NCBI GenBank assembly: GCA_019116245.1
Contig: DXCC01000003.1
Span: 1-64,000, forward strand
Direction: 5' to 3'
DNA length: 64,000 nucleotides
Source: Candidatus Tidjanibacter faecipullorum
Lineage (GTDB): Bacteria; Bacteroidota; Bacteroidia; Bacteroidales; Rikenellaceae
Positions within the stretch are counted from its first letter, which is position 1, and each line of letters begins with the position of its first letter. Below are positions 6,776-16,849 of the stretch, one piece after another. The position numbers were made by a program, and so were the translations under genes. The notes below the pieces were generated by a model. That model was given only the letters and a program-made list of their open reading frames with translations. It was not told where the DNA came from and made no database searches.

Positions 6776-9565
6776 TTAGTCTACGTGTACAAAGCGGAGA
6801 GGAAATTTGTTATTACTCCAAGACACGTTTGTATCATTGTAATGACAGGCCCAATAGGCGTAAGAGGTGTTGGTGGACTGTTTTGTAGACGACCCCGCAT
6901 ATGCTTGCGTGAGTGCACAACTCCGTTTGTCGTCGGTTGCATCCGGTTGTGTGGCCAACCCGTAGTATCCAGAGCCAGGGAAACGGAATTCGATGTAGCC
7001 GTCCTGCCAGAAAGATTCGTCCGCAACCATGTCGATGGTCGTTTGGGTGTCGTCCGGACGCAGGGCTTTGATCTTGATTGACATGTAGCGCTCAAGCGGA
7101 TCGTCGGCTATCTTGACCGATTCCCAGCGATAGGCTGCATACTGACTGGTGCCATTGAAGCGCAGGCCATAGACAGGCCGCAGGTTGTAGTTGTATTTTT
7201 GGGGATCGTCGGACGCACCTGTGTAATAATGTATTGTTTCGCTGAGCGGACCCCATTTCAGTTGCGATTCTCCTTTTAACGTGTATTCGCTGTCAGTGTC
7301 GTCAGGGTGCGACATGTCAGGCGTATGATCTGCTTGATTTTTCAAGTAGATTGTTTCGGTAAAAGGAGTGGTACACATGGTGTAGGTGGAGCTAGCTGTT
7401 GAGGCGTTGTCATTCCAATACGGATACTGGTAGCCTTTCTTGCCATTGGCTTCATCGCTGTATTCGTTTGTGCTCTGTGGTGAAAGCAGTGCTAATTCGC
7501 CGCCAGTAGGAATACGGTAATGATGTCCGTCGGGGCCGGTAAAGGTGGCATCTACGGCTCCGGCAGCATCCAACTCTCCAAAGGAGATATAGGACGAGGC
7601 GGGACACTCGGCGAGTTTGACCGTCAGTTTGTCGTAAAACGAGGTAATTGTTTTACCGGACAGATCAACTTCTTTGACATTGTACGGCGTAAACATGTTG
7701 ACCTTGAGGGCTGCATTGAGTTTGGCCTGTTCGGACATGTTTGACGTTTTGACCAGACGAAGGGCGCCCTGGTAGGTTTTCGGCGAGGAGACGACATGGG
7801 CTCTGTCCAGACCGTGTCCGCCGAGATAGGCATTGGCGCCGTCTTCAGCCGCCGTTGCTGTCCACAAATAGGAGTGAGTACCTTGGTTTATGGCGTCGGC
7901 TGTCGGGATATAACCTGTGGCGGGAATCGTATAGATCAGCTGGTTTTCGGCATCGGTATCCCCTTCGCCCGGGTTGCCCCAATAGGCCTCGTCGGCTACA
8001 TCGTCGATGGTCATCAGCGTGTTAGGCTGCAGGGCCTTGATGCGGATCTCGAGATAGCCGGTGGTCGGCTCCACGTCCTTCACTTCATAGCGGTAAGCGG
8101 CACATTGGGCTGTCCCCCTGAACCGGATGGCATAGACGATCGGATAGTCGGGAAGGGCAGAAGCACGCGTGATGCCGCCGGCAGGGGCATTTTTGAAGAT
8201 GGATTTACCTTCGCCGCCGTTAGCGGTCGTACTGTCGAACAGGTTGGTGGGCAGCGTCTCGGAAACTTCAGTACTGCCGTCCTCGGCTGTAGCAAAGACA
8301 ACGTGAGAAAGAGAGGTGTCCGGGAAGAACAGGTACATCTCGTCTTTGGTCGGCACCCGGTAGTAGCTGTTGTCCGACGCATTGTAATAGAGGGAGTTGG
8401 CCCAGGCACTGTTCCAAGCGAAGAACTTGGAGGTGGTGTTGGGGCTCGAGGTCGTGAAGGTTACGGTGCCGGGCTCGCCACCGACGCCTTCCTCCAGCGT
8501 GGCAACGTTGGCCGATGCAAAGTTGTTGATGGCCAGTTTGGCGTTCATCTGGGCCTGGAAGGGAATCTCATCGATATTGAACGACTCGCCATTGGTCCAG
8601 TCCAATACCTCAATGTTGAATTCGGGTTCGATTTTGCGGCCGACCGTGATGCGATAGAGGTAGTTGCGCTTGAGGGCCAGCGGAGCGACACCGTCCGGAT
8701 CATTGGCATCGATGAACTTGACGGTGTGGGTGTAGGTCTGGCCGTCGAGGGTGTACTCCACATCGAGCGTCGGTACGGTAGCATCGCCCGTACGGCTGAG
8801 GTTCTCGTAGCTGTAGATGGTCGACTTGTACTCCGCAGACGTGGTGAAGTTGCCGACCAGGTTGATGTTGTCGTAGAGTTTGTCCTCGGTGAGATCCGGG
8901 GTGGAGATCATGGCATTGGGGGTCATGAGCTGGCTCTTGATAACCCGGTTGTGGAACGTCACCTTGTTGATGGTCAGACCGTCGGCCTTGTTGAGCAGGT
9001 CGATGCGCACGGACAGACGACGGAGCGACACCTCGCCGCAGTCGGCCACCTCACCGCTGTAGGAGATGACCTTGATGGCTTCGGGCGAGGTCATCAGAAA
9101 GGCGTTGGCGGCATCGGGTGCCTGCGAAACGATCTGCTCCTCGAAGTCGCTGACCGCCGAACCGGCGTCGAGACCCTTCAAGGCATCCGAGAGGGCGGAA
9201 TCGGCATTGGCAACGAGGTAAATGTCGAAACGACCGTCCTTGGCGATGTCGAATGAGCAGCCGTCCGGGGTGACGGTTACCTCAAAGGTACGGTAGAAGC
9301 CCATGTTGCCCGAGGATTGTTTCTCGTAGGTGACGGCGAGGAGGGAAGTGACTTCTTTTTCGGCAGCGATGGCGGCCGAAGCGTCGGGTTTTGCCGTGTC
9401 GTTGTTACCGGTGGCACGGGTGCCCTTGGCGGGCGTGATGCCGGCCAGGGTAAATTCCACGCGGTTGCCCTCGCAGTCCGCGCCGCCGGGCATCGTGTCG
9501 TGGGTGCATCCGCTCAGCAGCATGACTGCCACGGATGCGAGTATGGATATGATACGGGTTTTCAT
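6776..9565 (-). CDS. Fimbrillin family lipoprotein with duplicated C-terminal module (last gene of pilus locus 1)
   Basis: This 929-residue protein is the largest of four paralogues. It has a lipoprotein signal with lipobox LLSGC (Cys20) and a conserved KGTRAT segment near the mature N-terminus, where Bacteroidales fimbrillins are often cleaved after Arg. A fimbrillin beta-sandwich region (about 25-335) follows, with EVSLRRLSVRIDL and LALKRNYLYRITVG. The C-terminal module is then present twice: a divergent copy at about 335-600 (YRVPT, IVYAIRFRGTAQCAAYRYE, IRIKAL, LRLVK) and a more typical copy at about 605-929 (LKVNMFTPYNV, YRIPTGGE, ETIYL, YGLRFNGTSQYAAYRWE, FPLRFVHVD). It is probably a minor or tip subunit. 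Genes in this set are separated by only ~31 bases, so one transcript is likely. Confidence 0.85.
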   Translation of the reverse strand: MKTRIISILASVAVMLLSGCTHDTMPGGADCEGNRVEFTLAGITPAKGTRATGNNDTAKPDASAAIAAEKEVTSLLAVTYEKQSSGNMGFYRTFEVTVTPDGCSFDIAKDGRFDIYLVANADSALSDALKGLDAGSAVSDFEEQIVSQAPDAANAFLMTSPEAIKVISYSGEVADCGEVSLRRLSVRIDLLNKADGLTINKVTFHNRVIKSQLMTPNAMISTPDLTEDKLYDNINLVGNFTTSAEYKSTIYSYENLSRTGDATVPTLDVEYTLDGQTYTHTVKFIDANDPDGVAPLALKRNYLYRITVGRKIEPEFNIEVLDWTNGESFNIDEIPFQAQMNAKLAINNFASANVATLEEGVGGEPGTVTFTTSSPNTTSKFFAWNSAWANSLYYNASDNSYYRVPTKDEMYLFFPDTSLSHVVFATAEDGSTEVSETLPTNLFDSTTANGGEGKSIFKNAPAGGITRASALPDYPIVYAIRFRGTAQCAAYRYEVKDVEPTTGYLEIRIKALQPNTLMTIDDVADEAYWGNPGEGDTDAENQLIYTIPATGYIPTADAINQGTHSYLWTATAAEDGANAYLGGHGLDRAHVVSSPKTYQGALRLVKTSNMSEQAKLNAALKVNMFTPYNVKEVDLSGKTITSFYDKLTVKLAECPASSYISFGELDAAGAVDATFTGPDGHHYRIPTGGELALLSPQSTNEYSDEANGKKGYQYPYWNDNASTASSTYTMCTTPFTETIYLKNQADHTPDMSHPDDTDSEYTLKGESQLKWGPLSETIHYYTGASDDPQKYNYNLRPVYGLRFNGTSQYAAYRWESVKIADDPLERYMSIKIKALRPDDTQTTIDMVADESFWQDGYIEFRFPGSGYYGLATQPDATDDKRSCALTQAYAGSSTKQSTNTSYAYWACHYNDTNVSWSNNKFPLRFVHVD

Positions 9566-9596
9566 AATGAGTTTTCCATTTTGAAGTTTCGTGCGA

Positions 9597-11663
9597 TTAC
9601 TCGACCTTTACAAGACGTAACTGTTGGCTGGACATAGTTTTGGTCGGGCCTGTGGCAGAATAGGTACCAATGTCGGCTCCTCCAAATCCGAAGGTATAAG
9701 CATTGGCGCCGGACGATGTCGGAACCTGAGTCGAAGCCCACATGTAGCTGTTTAGATTGCGATAGGTGGTGTTATCCTCATTGGGTAGCTCTGCAGGTTT
9801 GGCCTCATTGGCATAGTAACCGCTGGCAGCAAACTTGAATTCGAGGCAACCGCTGTTCCAGAACGAGTCGTTGTCGGTGATGTCGTCAATCGTCAGAGGC
9901 GAATCGGCCGGCAAGGCTTTGATCTTGATGGAGAAGTAATGTAGACCGTCCTCGTCGCAGTATTCATATTTGTAGGCGGCGAACTCGCTGGTGCCTTTGA
10001 AGCGTATTGCATAGACCGCATAAATGTCGTAGTTGGACTGAATGTCGTCCTTTGTGTAGGTTACTGTTCTTAGATATTTGCCTTGGCGCAGATAGGAGGT
10101 GCCTGTGATGGTTTCTCCTGCCATATCCGGGGCGAAGTCGTCGGTATTGGCCATGTAGAGGGTTTCCGTAAAAGCGTAGTCATTTCCGTTCTGGTCGATG
10201 GTAGGAATACAGAGATTCCAGTCTTCTCCACCAGGCCAGTTCGGATAGAAACCGCCGTTGCCATGACCGTCCGGATCCTTGAGCCATTTGCCATTTTCAT
10301 CGACATAGGGACGCTCTGCTACAGGCGTCTGGAGGGGAACCAGCAGCATCAGTTCGCCCAGTGTCGGAATGCGGTACCGGTTGCCTTCGGCGTCGGTCAG
10401 GATGGCGTTGCGCAGGTCGGTATCCGTATTGGCACCATTACTGGAGAAAGAGCCATCGGAAGCCCCTGAAATCCATTTGTACGTGAAGTACGACGTGGTG
10501 GGGCACTCCTCGCGCGAGGTGGTCAGTTTGTCGTAGAAGGTTACCTCCTTGGTGTCCTTGTTGAGCGAGAGCACGTTGTAGGGGGTGAACATGTTGACCT
10601 TCAGTTTGGCGTTGAGGGCAGCCTGATCGAATTCCTCGAAGGGCAGGTCGTTGATCTGGAAGGCTTCAGCCTGGTCCCAGTCGTCAACGATGAGGTCGAA
10701 CGTCAGATCGAGCGGACGGGTGAGCACGATGCGGTAGAGGTAGTTGCGCTTGAGCGCCAGGTGTTTGGCGCCGCTCGGGTCGGTCGAGTCGAAGAATTCG
10801 ACGGTGTGGGTAAAGTTCAGTCCGTCGAGCGTGTACTTGATCTCGATGGCGGGCAGGTGTTCGCCTTCGGCATCGGTCTCGACGTTCTCGTAGGAGTAGA
10901 TGGTCTCCTTCAGTTCGGTCGGCACGTCGAAGTTGCCCGTCAGGGAGAGGTTGTCGTAGGTCTTGGTCTCGTAGAGCGCCTCGGGCGTGGAGAAGTTCAT
11001 GTCGTTGGAGGTGCCCAGACGGCTCTGTTTGGTGCGGTTAACGAACGAAACCGAGTTGATGGTCACTCCTTCGGCCGCATTGACCAGGTCGATGCGGACG
11101 GCCAGACGACGCATCAGCACCAGACCGCCGTCGGTCGTGACGCCGTGTTTCGACACGATGTGTGCGGCCTCGGTGGAGAGCATGAGGAATGGATACCAGG
11201 CCTCGACGCCGTCCTGCTTGCCGACTGCCTGCGAGGCGATCAGCGCCATCAGGTCGTCGGCCGTAACCTGCGAATCGGCGGTCTGGTAGGTGAGGGCGAA
11301 CAGCGCTTCGGAGAGCGTGTCGTCGGCGTTGGCCACGAACCAGATGTCGTAGGTGCCGTTTTTCTCGATGTCGAACGAAGCGGTCTGCGAGGCGGCATCG
11401 TAGCCGGCATCGAAGGTCTTGTAGTAGTTGCCGTCGTCGGTGAAGGTTACGGCAATCAGTTTGTCGATTTTCTTTTCGGCGTCGGTTGCGGCCAGCGTCG
11501 AGTGGGTGTCGTTGTCACCGGCGGCACGGGTTGATCCGCCCAGGGTGAAGACCACCCGGTTGCCGTCGGACGGGGTGCCGTTGGCGTCGGGCGTCTCCTT
11601 GCTGCAGCTCCAGGTGAAGGAGGCCAGGAGTGCCAGGGCGAAGGTTATGATTTTGGTTTTCAT
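9597..11663 (-). CDS. Fimbrillin family lipoprotein (pilus locus 1)
   Basis: A 688-residue lipoprotein (signal to Cys20, lipobox TWSC) with a fimbrillin core (about 25-340) that includes the GSTRAAG segment, GLVLMRRLAVRIDLVN and LALKRNYLYRIVL. One copy of the shared C-terminal module follows (about 345-688), with LKVNMFTPYNV, YRIPTLGELMLL, FTETLYM, VYAIRFKGTSEFAAYKYE, FSIKIKAL, LTIDDITDN and a final LRLVKVE. It lies 32 bases after the previous fimbrillin gene. The role as a structural or accessory pilin follows from family and position; which of the four paralogues forms the shaft cannot be told from sequence. Confidence 0.85.
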   Translation of the reverse strand: MKTKIITFALALLASFTWSCSKETPDANGTPSDGNRVVFTLGGSTRAAGDNDTHSTLAATDAEKKIDKLIAVTFTDDGNYYKTFDAGYDAASQTASFDIEKNGTYDIWFVANADDTLSEALFALTYQTADSQVTADDLMALIASQAVGKQDGVEAWYPFLMLSTEAAHIVSKHGVTTDGGLVLMRRLAVRIDLVNAAEGVTINSVSFVNRTKQSRLGTSNDMNFSTPEALYETKTYDNLSLTGNFDVPTELKETIYSYENVETDAEGEHLPAIEIKYTLDGLNFTHTVEFFDSTDPSGAKHLALKRNYLYRIVLTRPLDLTFDLIVDDWDQAEAFQINDLPFEEFDQAALNAKLKVNMFTPYNVLSLNKDTKEVTFYDKLTTSREECPTTSYFTYKWISGASDGSFSSNGANTDTDLRNAILTDAEGNRYRIPTLGELMLLVPLQTPVAERPYVDENGKWLKDPDGHGNGGFYPNWPGGEDWNLCIPTIDQNGNDYAFTETLYMANTDDFAPDMAGETITGTSYLRQGKYLRTVTYTKDDIQSNYDIYAVYAIRFKGTSEFAAYKYEYCDEDGLHYFSIKIKALPADSPLTIDDITDNDSFWNSGCLEFKFAASGYYANEAKPAELPNEDNTTYRNLNSYMWASTQVPTSSGANAYTFGFGGADIGTYSATGPTKTMSSQQLRLVKVE

Positions 11664-11695
11664 ATTATGTTATGTTTTTGTTCGTTGTGTTTAGG

Positions 11696-13810
11696 CTATT
11701 TGTCAACTTTGACAAGGCGCAGCGTGCCAAGATTTGATAGCCCTTGGAATGAACTGTCGATGTTGGACCAAGAATATAAGTAAACAATGTGACAGTCCTC
11801 GAGATTTGCTTGACAGGTCGATGCCAAATATCTGTCAGTTAAGCCAAAGTCTTTAAGTTGGTTTACTGAAGTGGTATAATATCCCATTACTGGGAGCGAG
11901 AATTCGATGTAACCATCAGCCCAAAACTGCTCGTTGTCGGTGATGTCGTCGATCGTCAGTGTTGAGAAAGAGGGCAGGGCTTTGATCTTTAGGGAGATAT
12001 ACCGCTGCGTGGGATCGTCGGCTATGGCCAATGATTCGTAACGGTAGGCGGCGTATTCGCTGCTGCCCTTGAAACGAATGGCATACACCGGATGAATGTT
12101 GTACTGTTTGCCGTCGGTGTCGGTCACCGTTTCCGTCAGTTTGCCGAGGCGGAGGCATGAGGTTCCGGTTACGGAGCTGCCGGACGTGTTGGCTGTGCAA
12201 TCACTGCTATCCTCCAGATAAGCCGTTTCGGTAAACATGTAGGAAGCACCGTACTGGTCATACATTATCATGCATGCTTTGTCTGAATTGCTGCTGGCGT
12301 TGTCATTCCATAGCGGAATTACATTGCCGTTTCCGGAGCCGTCAGGGGCTGCGATCCATTTGCCTGTTTCATCGACGTGGGGTTTGTCTTGGTCTTCTAG
12401 ACGGTATGGTACCAGCAACATGAGTTCACCGAGGGTTGGCAGGCGGTATTCTGCTCCGGAATCGTCGGTAAAAGTAGCATGACGCAAGTCAATCGTGTTG
12501 TTGACGCCATTGGGTGTATTGTTGGATGCATCTTGTCCGGCAAGCCATCTGTAGGAAAAATAGCTTTCCTTAACATATTCCTCTTGAGTAGGAATAACCG
12601 AGGTGTAGAACGTGACCTTTTTGGAGTTCTTGTCGAGGGTTTTGACGTGGTGGGTGGTGAACATGTTGACCTTCAGTTTGGCATTGAGGGCCGCCTGCGA
12701 CGAGGGGTCGAGTTGGTCCACACCCGGGCCGATCTCCTCCGGCATCTCGACCACGTTCCACTCCTCAACCTTGATGGAGAAGGTGAGCGGGTTGGTCTCG
12801 ACAGGTTCGCCGTTGCCCAGTACGATCGTATAGAGGTTGTTGCGCGTGATGTCGACGGGCGTCTGCTGACCGCCGAGCTCGGTGCGGATGAACGGTACCT
12901 CGATCGTACCCTTGCTGTCATTGACGCGGTAGGCGATGCGCACGGCTGCGTAGTCCTCGGTGGTGTTGGGACGCTCGTAGGTGTAGAACACCTTGTTGAA
13001 GGTCTTGGGCGCAAAGACGTCGTCCGGGCCGAGTACGGGATGTTGGGCGGTGATGTCAACCTTGGCGTTGCTGCCGAGGGTCAGGCGCTCCTCCGTGGGT
13101 GCCTCAATGGCCGTCTGCGGGAAGATGTAACCCTGTTTGGCTGCCTTGACCAGTACGGCGCTCTCGAGCGTCATGTTGGGCGTGTTGTTCTGAATGTCGA
13201 TACGGGCCACGATACGTTTGAGCTTTACCTGGCACTTCAGACCGGGCGTGACGGTAATGACTTCATTGACACCGTCCGAAGTGGCCGTACCCGACATGGC
13301 AATGCCGTTTTCCTCGCTGGCGAGTTTGTCGGCGGTGTCGTTGTCGTTCAGCGCAATGGAGGCGATGGTGGAGTTGTGCAGGGTCTCCTCCGTGCTGCCG
13401 GTTTCGACGGCGGCTACACTGGCGTCGTCATTGACCACGAAGGCGAACTTGCGTTTGGCGTTCATATCCGAGATCGGGGCCTCGACGGAGAACGAGTAGG
13501 TGCCGTTTCCGTTGTCGTAGAGATCGATGTCGGTCGTCAGATCGTGTTTGCGGAGGAATTTGGGTGCAGTGGCTTCCGTGGCGTCATACACCAGCAGGCT
13601 CATCTGGTTGATGGCCCACTCGGCCTGGTCGTGGGTAGCACGCGTGGCACGCTGGTTCGGATAGATGACCCCTTCGCTGCCGGGTGTGGCGATGGTGAAG
13701 GTGATCGGAATGTTGTCGGACTGAACCGACCGGTTGACATCGGTGCTGCAACTGCCCAGCAACAGGGCTGCCGCAGCGGCCAATGATGAGAATAACATGT
13801 GCGTTTTCAT
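11696..13810 (-). CDS. Fimbrillin family lipoprotein (pilus locus 1)
   Basis: 704 residues from the Met at 13810, which places the signal peptide (lipobox LLGSC, Cys21) at the N-terminus; an upstream in-frame Met adds 14 hydrophilic residues and is less likely. The fimbrillin core has a TRATHDQAEWAINQ segment, LKRIVARIDIQNNTPN and the ITRNNLYTIVLG strand. The shared module runs from about 395 to the end (LKVNMFTTHHV, YRLPTLGELMLLVPYR, VYAIRFKGSSEYAAYRYE, ISLKIKAL, LRLVKVDK). It is the closest paralogue of the TAG-split gene just upstream in the operon. It ends with TAG, which shows that TAG works as a normal stop in this same operon. Confidence 0.85.
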   Translation of the reverse strand: MKTHMLFSSLAAAAALLLGSCSTDVNRSVQSDNIPITFTIATPGSEGVIYPNQRATRATHDQAEWAINQMSLLVYDATEATAPKFLRKHDLTTDIDLYDNGNGTYSFSVEAPISDMNAKRKFAFVVNDDASVAAVETGSTEETLHNSTIASIALNDNDTADKLASEENGIAMSGTATSDGVNEVITVTPGLKCQVKLKRIVARIDIQNNTPNMTLESAVLVKAAKQGYIFPQTAIEAPTEERLTLGSNAKVDITAQHPVLGPDDVFAPKTFNKVFYTYERPNTTEDYAAVRIAYRVNDSKGTIEVPFIRTELGGQQTPVDITRNNLYTIVLGNGEPVETNPLTFSIKVEEWNVVEMPEEIGPGVDQLDPSSQAALNAKLKVNMFTTHHVKTLDKNSKKVTFYTSVIPTQEEYVKESYFSYRWLAGQDASNNTPNGVNNTIDLRHATFTDDSGAEYRLPTLGELMLLVPYRLEDQDKPHVDETGKWIAAPDGSGNGNVIPLWNDNASSNSDKACMIMYDQYGASYMFTETAYLEDSSDCTANTSGSSVTGTSCLRLGKLTETVTDTDGKQYNIHPVYAIRFKGSSEYAAYRYESLAIADDPTQRYISLKIKALPSFSTLTIDDITDNEQFWADGYIEFSLPVMGYYTTSVNQLKDFGLTDRYLASTCQANLEDCHIVYLYSWSNIDSSFQGLSNLGTLRLVKVDK

Positions 13811-13841
13811 ATCGTATGTTGTTTTTGTTTTCAAATCAAAC

Positions 13842-15839
13842 CTATTCGGCAACCTTTACAAAGCGCAGCGGGAAACGATCTACATTCACGAGAAATGATG
13901 AGATGCAGGCGTTATATGGGTTGGCGTGCAAACCATAGGCGTATGTAATATTGTCGGTAGTTAGTGTTGTCGTCCATGCAAAGCTATATGTCTTGCTACG
14001 ATACAATCCATCCTCCGGGGTGTAGCGTCCTGATGCGGGCAGGATAAACTCGATGTAGCCTTTCTTCCAATAGGTTTCCTGTGTAATTTCATCTATCGTT
14101 GTCGTGATATCATCCTTGCCGAGCGCCTTGATTCGGATGGAGAGGTCATAGGAATCGGTCTCTCCGGGAATCGGCAGGTACTCCCAGCGGTAGGCAGCGT
14201 ACTGATCGGTTCCCTTGAAACGCAGGCCGTAAACGATGTGAATGTTGTAAGGTTTAGCCTCCATTTCTTCATCCAGCTTGTAGAGCACTTGCCGTGTCTG
14301 TGCACCGACTTTCAGCTGGGACTCACCCGATACGGTGTAGTCGGCATTGTCCGGTTGCGAAGAGTCGGGTTTATGCTCTCCGTTGTTTTTCAGGTAAATG
14401 GTCTCGGTAAAGGGCGTCTCAACCGTTACATAGGGATAAGAATTGCTTTCAGTATTGTCATTCCAAAAAGGATGGTAACGACCGTCATTTGGTTTGTTTA
14501 TGGTCGTGGACTGCATATATATGGGAAGCAATAGTGCGCCCTCGCCGGCGGTCGGGATACGGTATTTCTGACCGTCGGGACCCGTAAACTCCGCATCCAG
14601 CGCACCGTTGTCCAGCAGGTCCTGCCAGGTGACATATGAACTCTCGGGGATGTTGTCGGGATCGTCCGTCACCTTGTCGTAGAAGGCGGTGATCGTCTTG
14701 TCGGTCAGGTTGAACTCCTTGGCGTTGAACGGGGTGAACATGTTGACCTTGAGGGTGGCGTTGAGGGCTGCCTGTGCATCCTCGTCGGGATCGACCGACT
14801 CGTCCATGTCCACGACATTCCAATCCTCGACCTTGATGGTGAATTTCACCTCGTTGGTCACGATCGGGGTGCCGTCGCCGAGCACGATCGTATAGAGCGT
14901 GTTGCGGGTGATGTCAATGTAGTCGTTGCCGTCGGAAGTCTTGCGGAACGGAATTTCCACCTCGCCTTTGGAGTTGTTGATCGTGTAGGTGACCTTTACC
15001 GTGGCGCCGCTTTCTGCCGCATTGGGGCGCTCGTAGAGATAGAATACCTTTTTCAGCGCGGTCTGTGCGTCGTAGCTGTCGCCCAGCGTGACCTGGGTGT
15101 TCATGGCCTCGGTGATGTAGTTCGCATCGGCTGCGGCAATCGGCTGGTGCGGGAACAGGAAGCCCTTGGGGGCCGCATTCTACAGGGTGATGGAGTTGAT
15201 CACCATGTTGGGCGTGTTGTTCCGCACGTCGATACGGACCACGATACGTTTCAGGTGTACTTCGCACTTGACGCCCGGTACGATGGTAATGATGTCCTGC
15301 GACTGGCTCTCGGCAATGCCCGACATGGCGATGCCGGTGTCGGCGCCGGCGAGTTTGTCGGCTGCGTCGTTAGCCTCAAGTACCGTCGTGGCCAGCTTGT
15401 TCTGGAGTTCGTCCTGGCTCTCGCCGACCTCGGGGTCGGGGAAGGAGTCGTTGGCCACGAACACGAAGCGCTGGCGGGCCTTGAGGTCGCTGACCGGAGC
15501 CTTGAGGGTGAAGGTGTAGGTGCCGGCACCGTTGGGGACGATGCTGATGGCCCGGTCGCCCTCGGCGTCGGTCGAGTAGCTGCGCAGGAAGGTGCCCTGG
15601 TCGTCGTCATTCACGGAGTAGACGTACAGGGTCAGCTTGTGGATGGTCCACTCGGCCTCGTCGTGCGTGGCACGGGTCTGCTGAGTGTATGGAACAGCCT
15701 CCCCGGCGGGAGTGCTCATGGTGAAAGTGACGGGGATATTGTCTTCCACCTCTTCATAACCGGACTGTCCTGTGATGCAGGACGTGGTCATCAAAGCCGT
15801 TATCATGCCGATAAAGGCTCCTAAACAGGTTCTTTTCAT
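13842..15839 (-). pseudogene. Fimbrillin family lipoprotein interrupted by an in-frame TAG
   Basis: From the Met at 15839 (signal to Cys21, lipobox TTSC) the frame runs 219 codons to a TAG at 15182-15180 and then continues open in the same frame to 13842, giving 666 codons in all. Both sides align with the paralogue downstream: NTPNMVINSITL is followed by the stop and then NAAPKGFLFP, against NTPNMTLESAVL then VKAAKQGYIFP. So only one codon is affected and no sequence is lost. The second part has the ITRNTLYTIVLG strand and a full C-terminal module (YRIPTAGE, ETIYL, YGLRFKGTDQYAAYRWE, FPLRFVKVAE). It may be a recent nonsense mutation, a strain variant or an assembly error. As first fimbrillin after the anchor gene it could have been the major subunit. 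Confidence 0.85.
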
Positions 15840-15904
15840 GTTCATACAGTGAGATTGTGATTTTATGTTGTTGTTTGTCTTCATGGTTTGTTTCGTTTGT
15901 CGGG

Positions 15905-16834
15905 TCAACTGAATGTGCCGCCGTTCTGCCAGTCCTCCACGTCGGCGTCGATCCACGGCCTCACCTCCACCGTGCCGTTGGCGAAGAGGGTCAGCTGGAT
16001 GCGGTAGTCCTGCACGGCCGTCGCCTCGGGATTCCAGCCCCATGTGTTGAAGGCCCGGCTCAGGTCGATGGGAGAGGTGACCGCCTTGTCGCCGAACCAG
16101 AGCTGGAACACCGGGATGCGGTCCCGCGTGTAGCGGACGGTGATGAACTCGTCCTGCATCTCCTGCGCCTTGAGCGGGGTGCGCCGCACGTAGGTGGCCA
16201 GCGTGTCGGTGTTGAGCGGGATGATCTTGTCGCCGACCCGGTAGACACCGTCCGGACCGAGCGTGTAGCCGATCGGCACCTGCTGCAGCTCCATGCGGTA
16301 GTCGCCCACATCTTCCGGCATGTTGTTCCAGGTCACCTTGACATGCAGGTGGCTGTGAATGTTGTTCATGTAGGTGACGAAGGAGTTGCGCCTGGTTTCG
16401 TCCACCTCCATGGGACATACGCCCCAGTAGAGCTCGTCGGCATTGAGGTATTTGCCAGAGGGCGTGGTATCGGTCAGCTCCATGACCAGCGAGTTGAGAG
16501 TGTGGTCTTCGGCCCGGAAGGCCAGCATCTGTTCGCTGTTGCCGATGGTCAGCATGGTGTACTGGCCCGAGGGCAGGGAGAAGCGGAGGGTGTGCAGGTC
16601 GGTGCCGGACGGGATTTCGTACATGTAGGCGCCGTTCGCATCGAAAAGGAAGTGCCGCAGCGAGTGGATGTAGGTGGTGAGCTCTTCCACACCGTAGGGG
16701 AGGTATTTCGTCTCCATGCAGATGTTTCCGCAGCAGACGTCACGGTCGTCGTCGATGGCACAACCCGTCACGGACAGCAGCAGGAGTGCCGTTGTCAGCA
16801 ACATGTACCCTTTATGAAACCACCGACGGATCAT
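15905..16834 (-). CDS. FimB/Mfa2-like fimbrial anchor lipoprotein
   Basis: A 309-residue lipoprotein with signal and lipobox SVTGC (Cys25), followed by CAIDDDRDVC and a transthyretin-like beta domain with LRFSLPSGQYTMLTIGN. A second domain carries HLHVKVTWNNMP and ends near WIDADVEDWQNGG. This matches the FimB/Mfa2 family, the outer-membrane-bound terminator or anchor subunit of type V pili that limits fibre length. It lies 15 bases after the DUF3868/OmpA gene and 65 bases before the first fimbrillin gene, the usual order in Bacteroidales fimbria loci. Confidence 0.88.
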   Translation of the reverse strand: MIRRWFHKGYMLLTTALLLLSVTGCAIDDDRDVCCGNICMETKYLPYGVEELTTYIHSLRHFLFDANGAYMYEIPSGTDLHTLRFSLPSGQYTMLTIGNSEQMLAFRAEDHTLNSLVMELTDTTPSGKYLNADELYWGVCPMEVDETRRNSFVTYMNNIHSHLHVKVTWNNMPEDVGDYRMELQQVPIGYTLGPDGVYRVGDKIIPLNTDTLATYVRRTPLKAQEMQDEFITVRYTRDRIPVFQLWFGDKAVTSPIDLSRAFNTWGWNPEATAVQDYRIQLTLFANGTVEVRPWIDADVEDWQNGGTFS

Positions 16835-16849
16835 GGCGTTGTTCCTTTT

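Noticed and set aside
7796..13786. Long plus-strand frames opposite the fimbrillin genes
   Set aside because: Composition typical of antisense to GC-rich coding DNA (Gly/Val/Asp/Arg-rich), with no start context or motifs.
15180..16418. A separate 412-residue gene overlapping the anchor gene
   Set aside because: The first ~190 residues are a shadow of the anchor gene; the real part starts at 15839 and belongs to the TAG-split fimbrillin.
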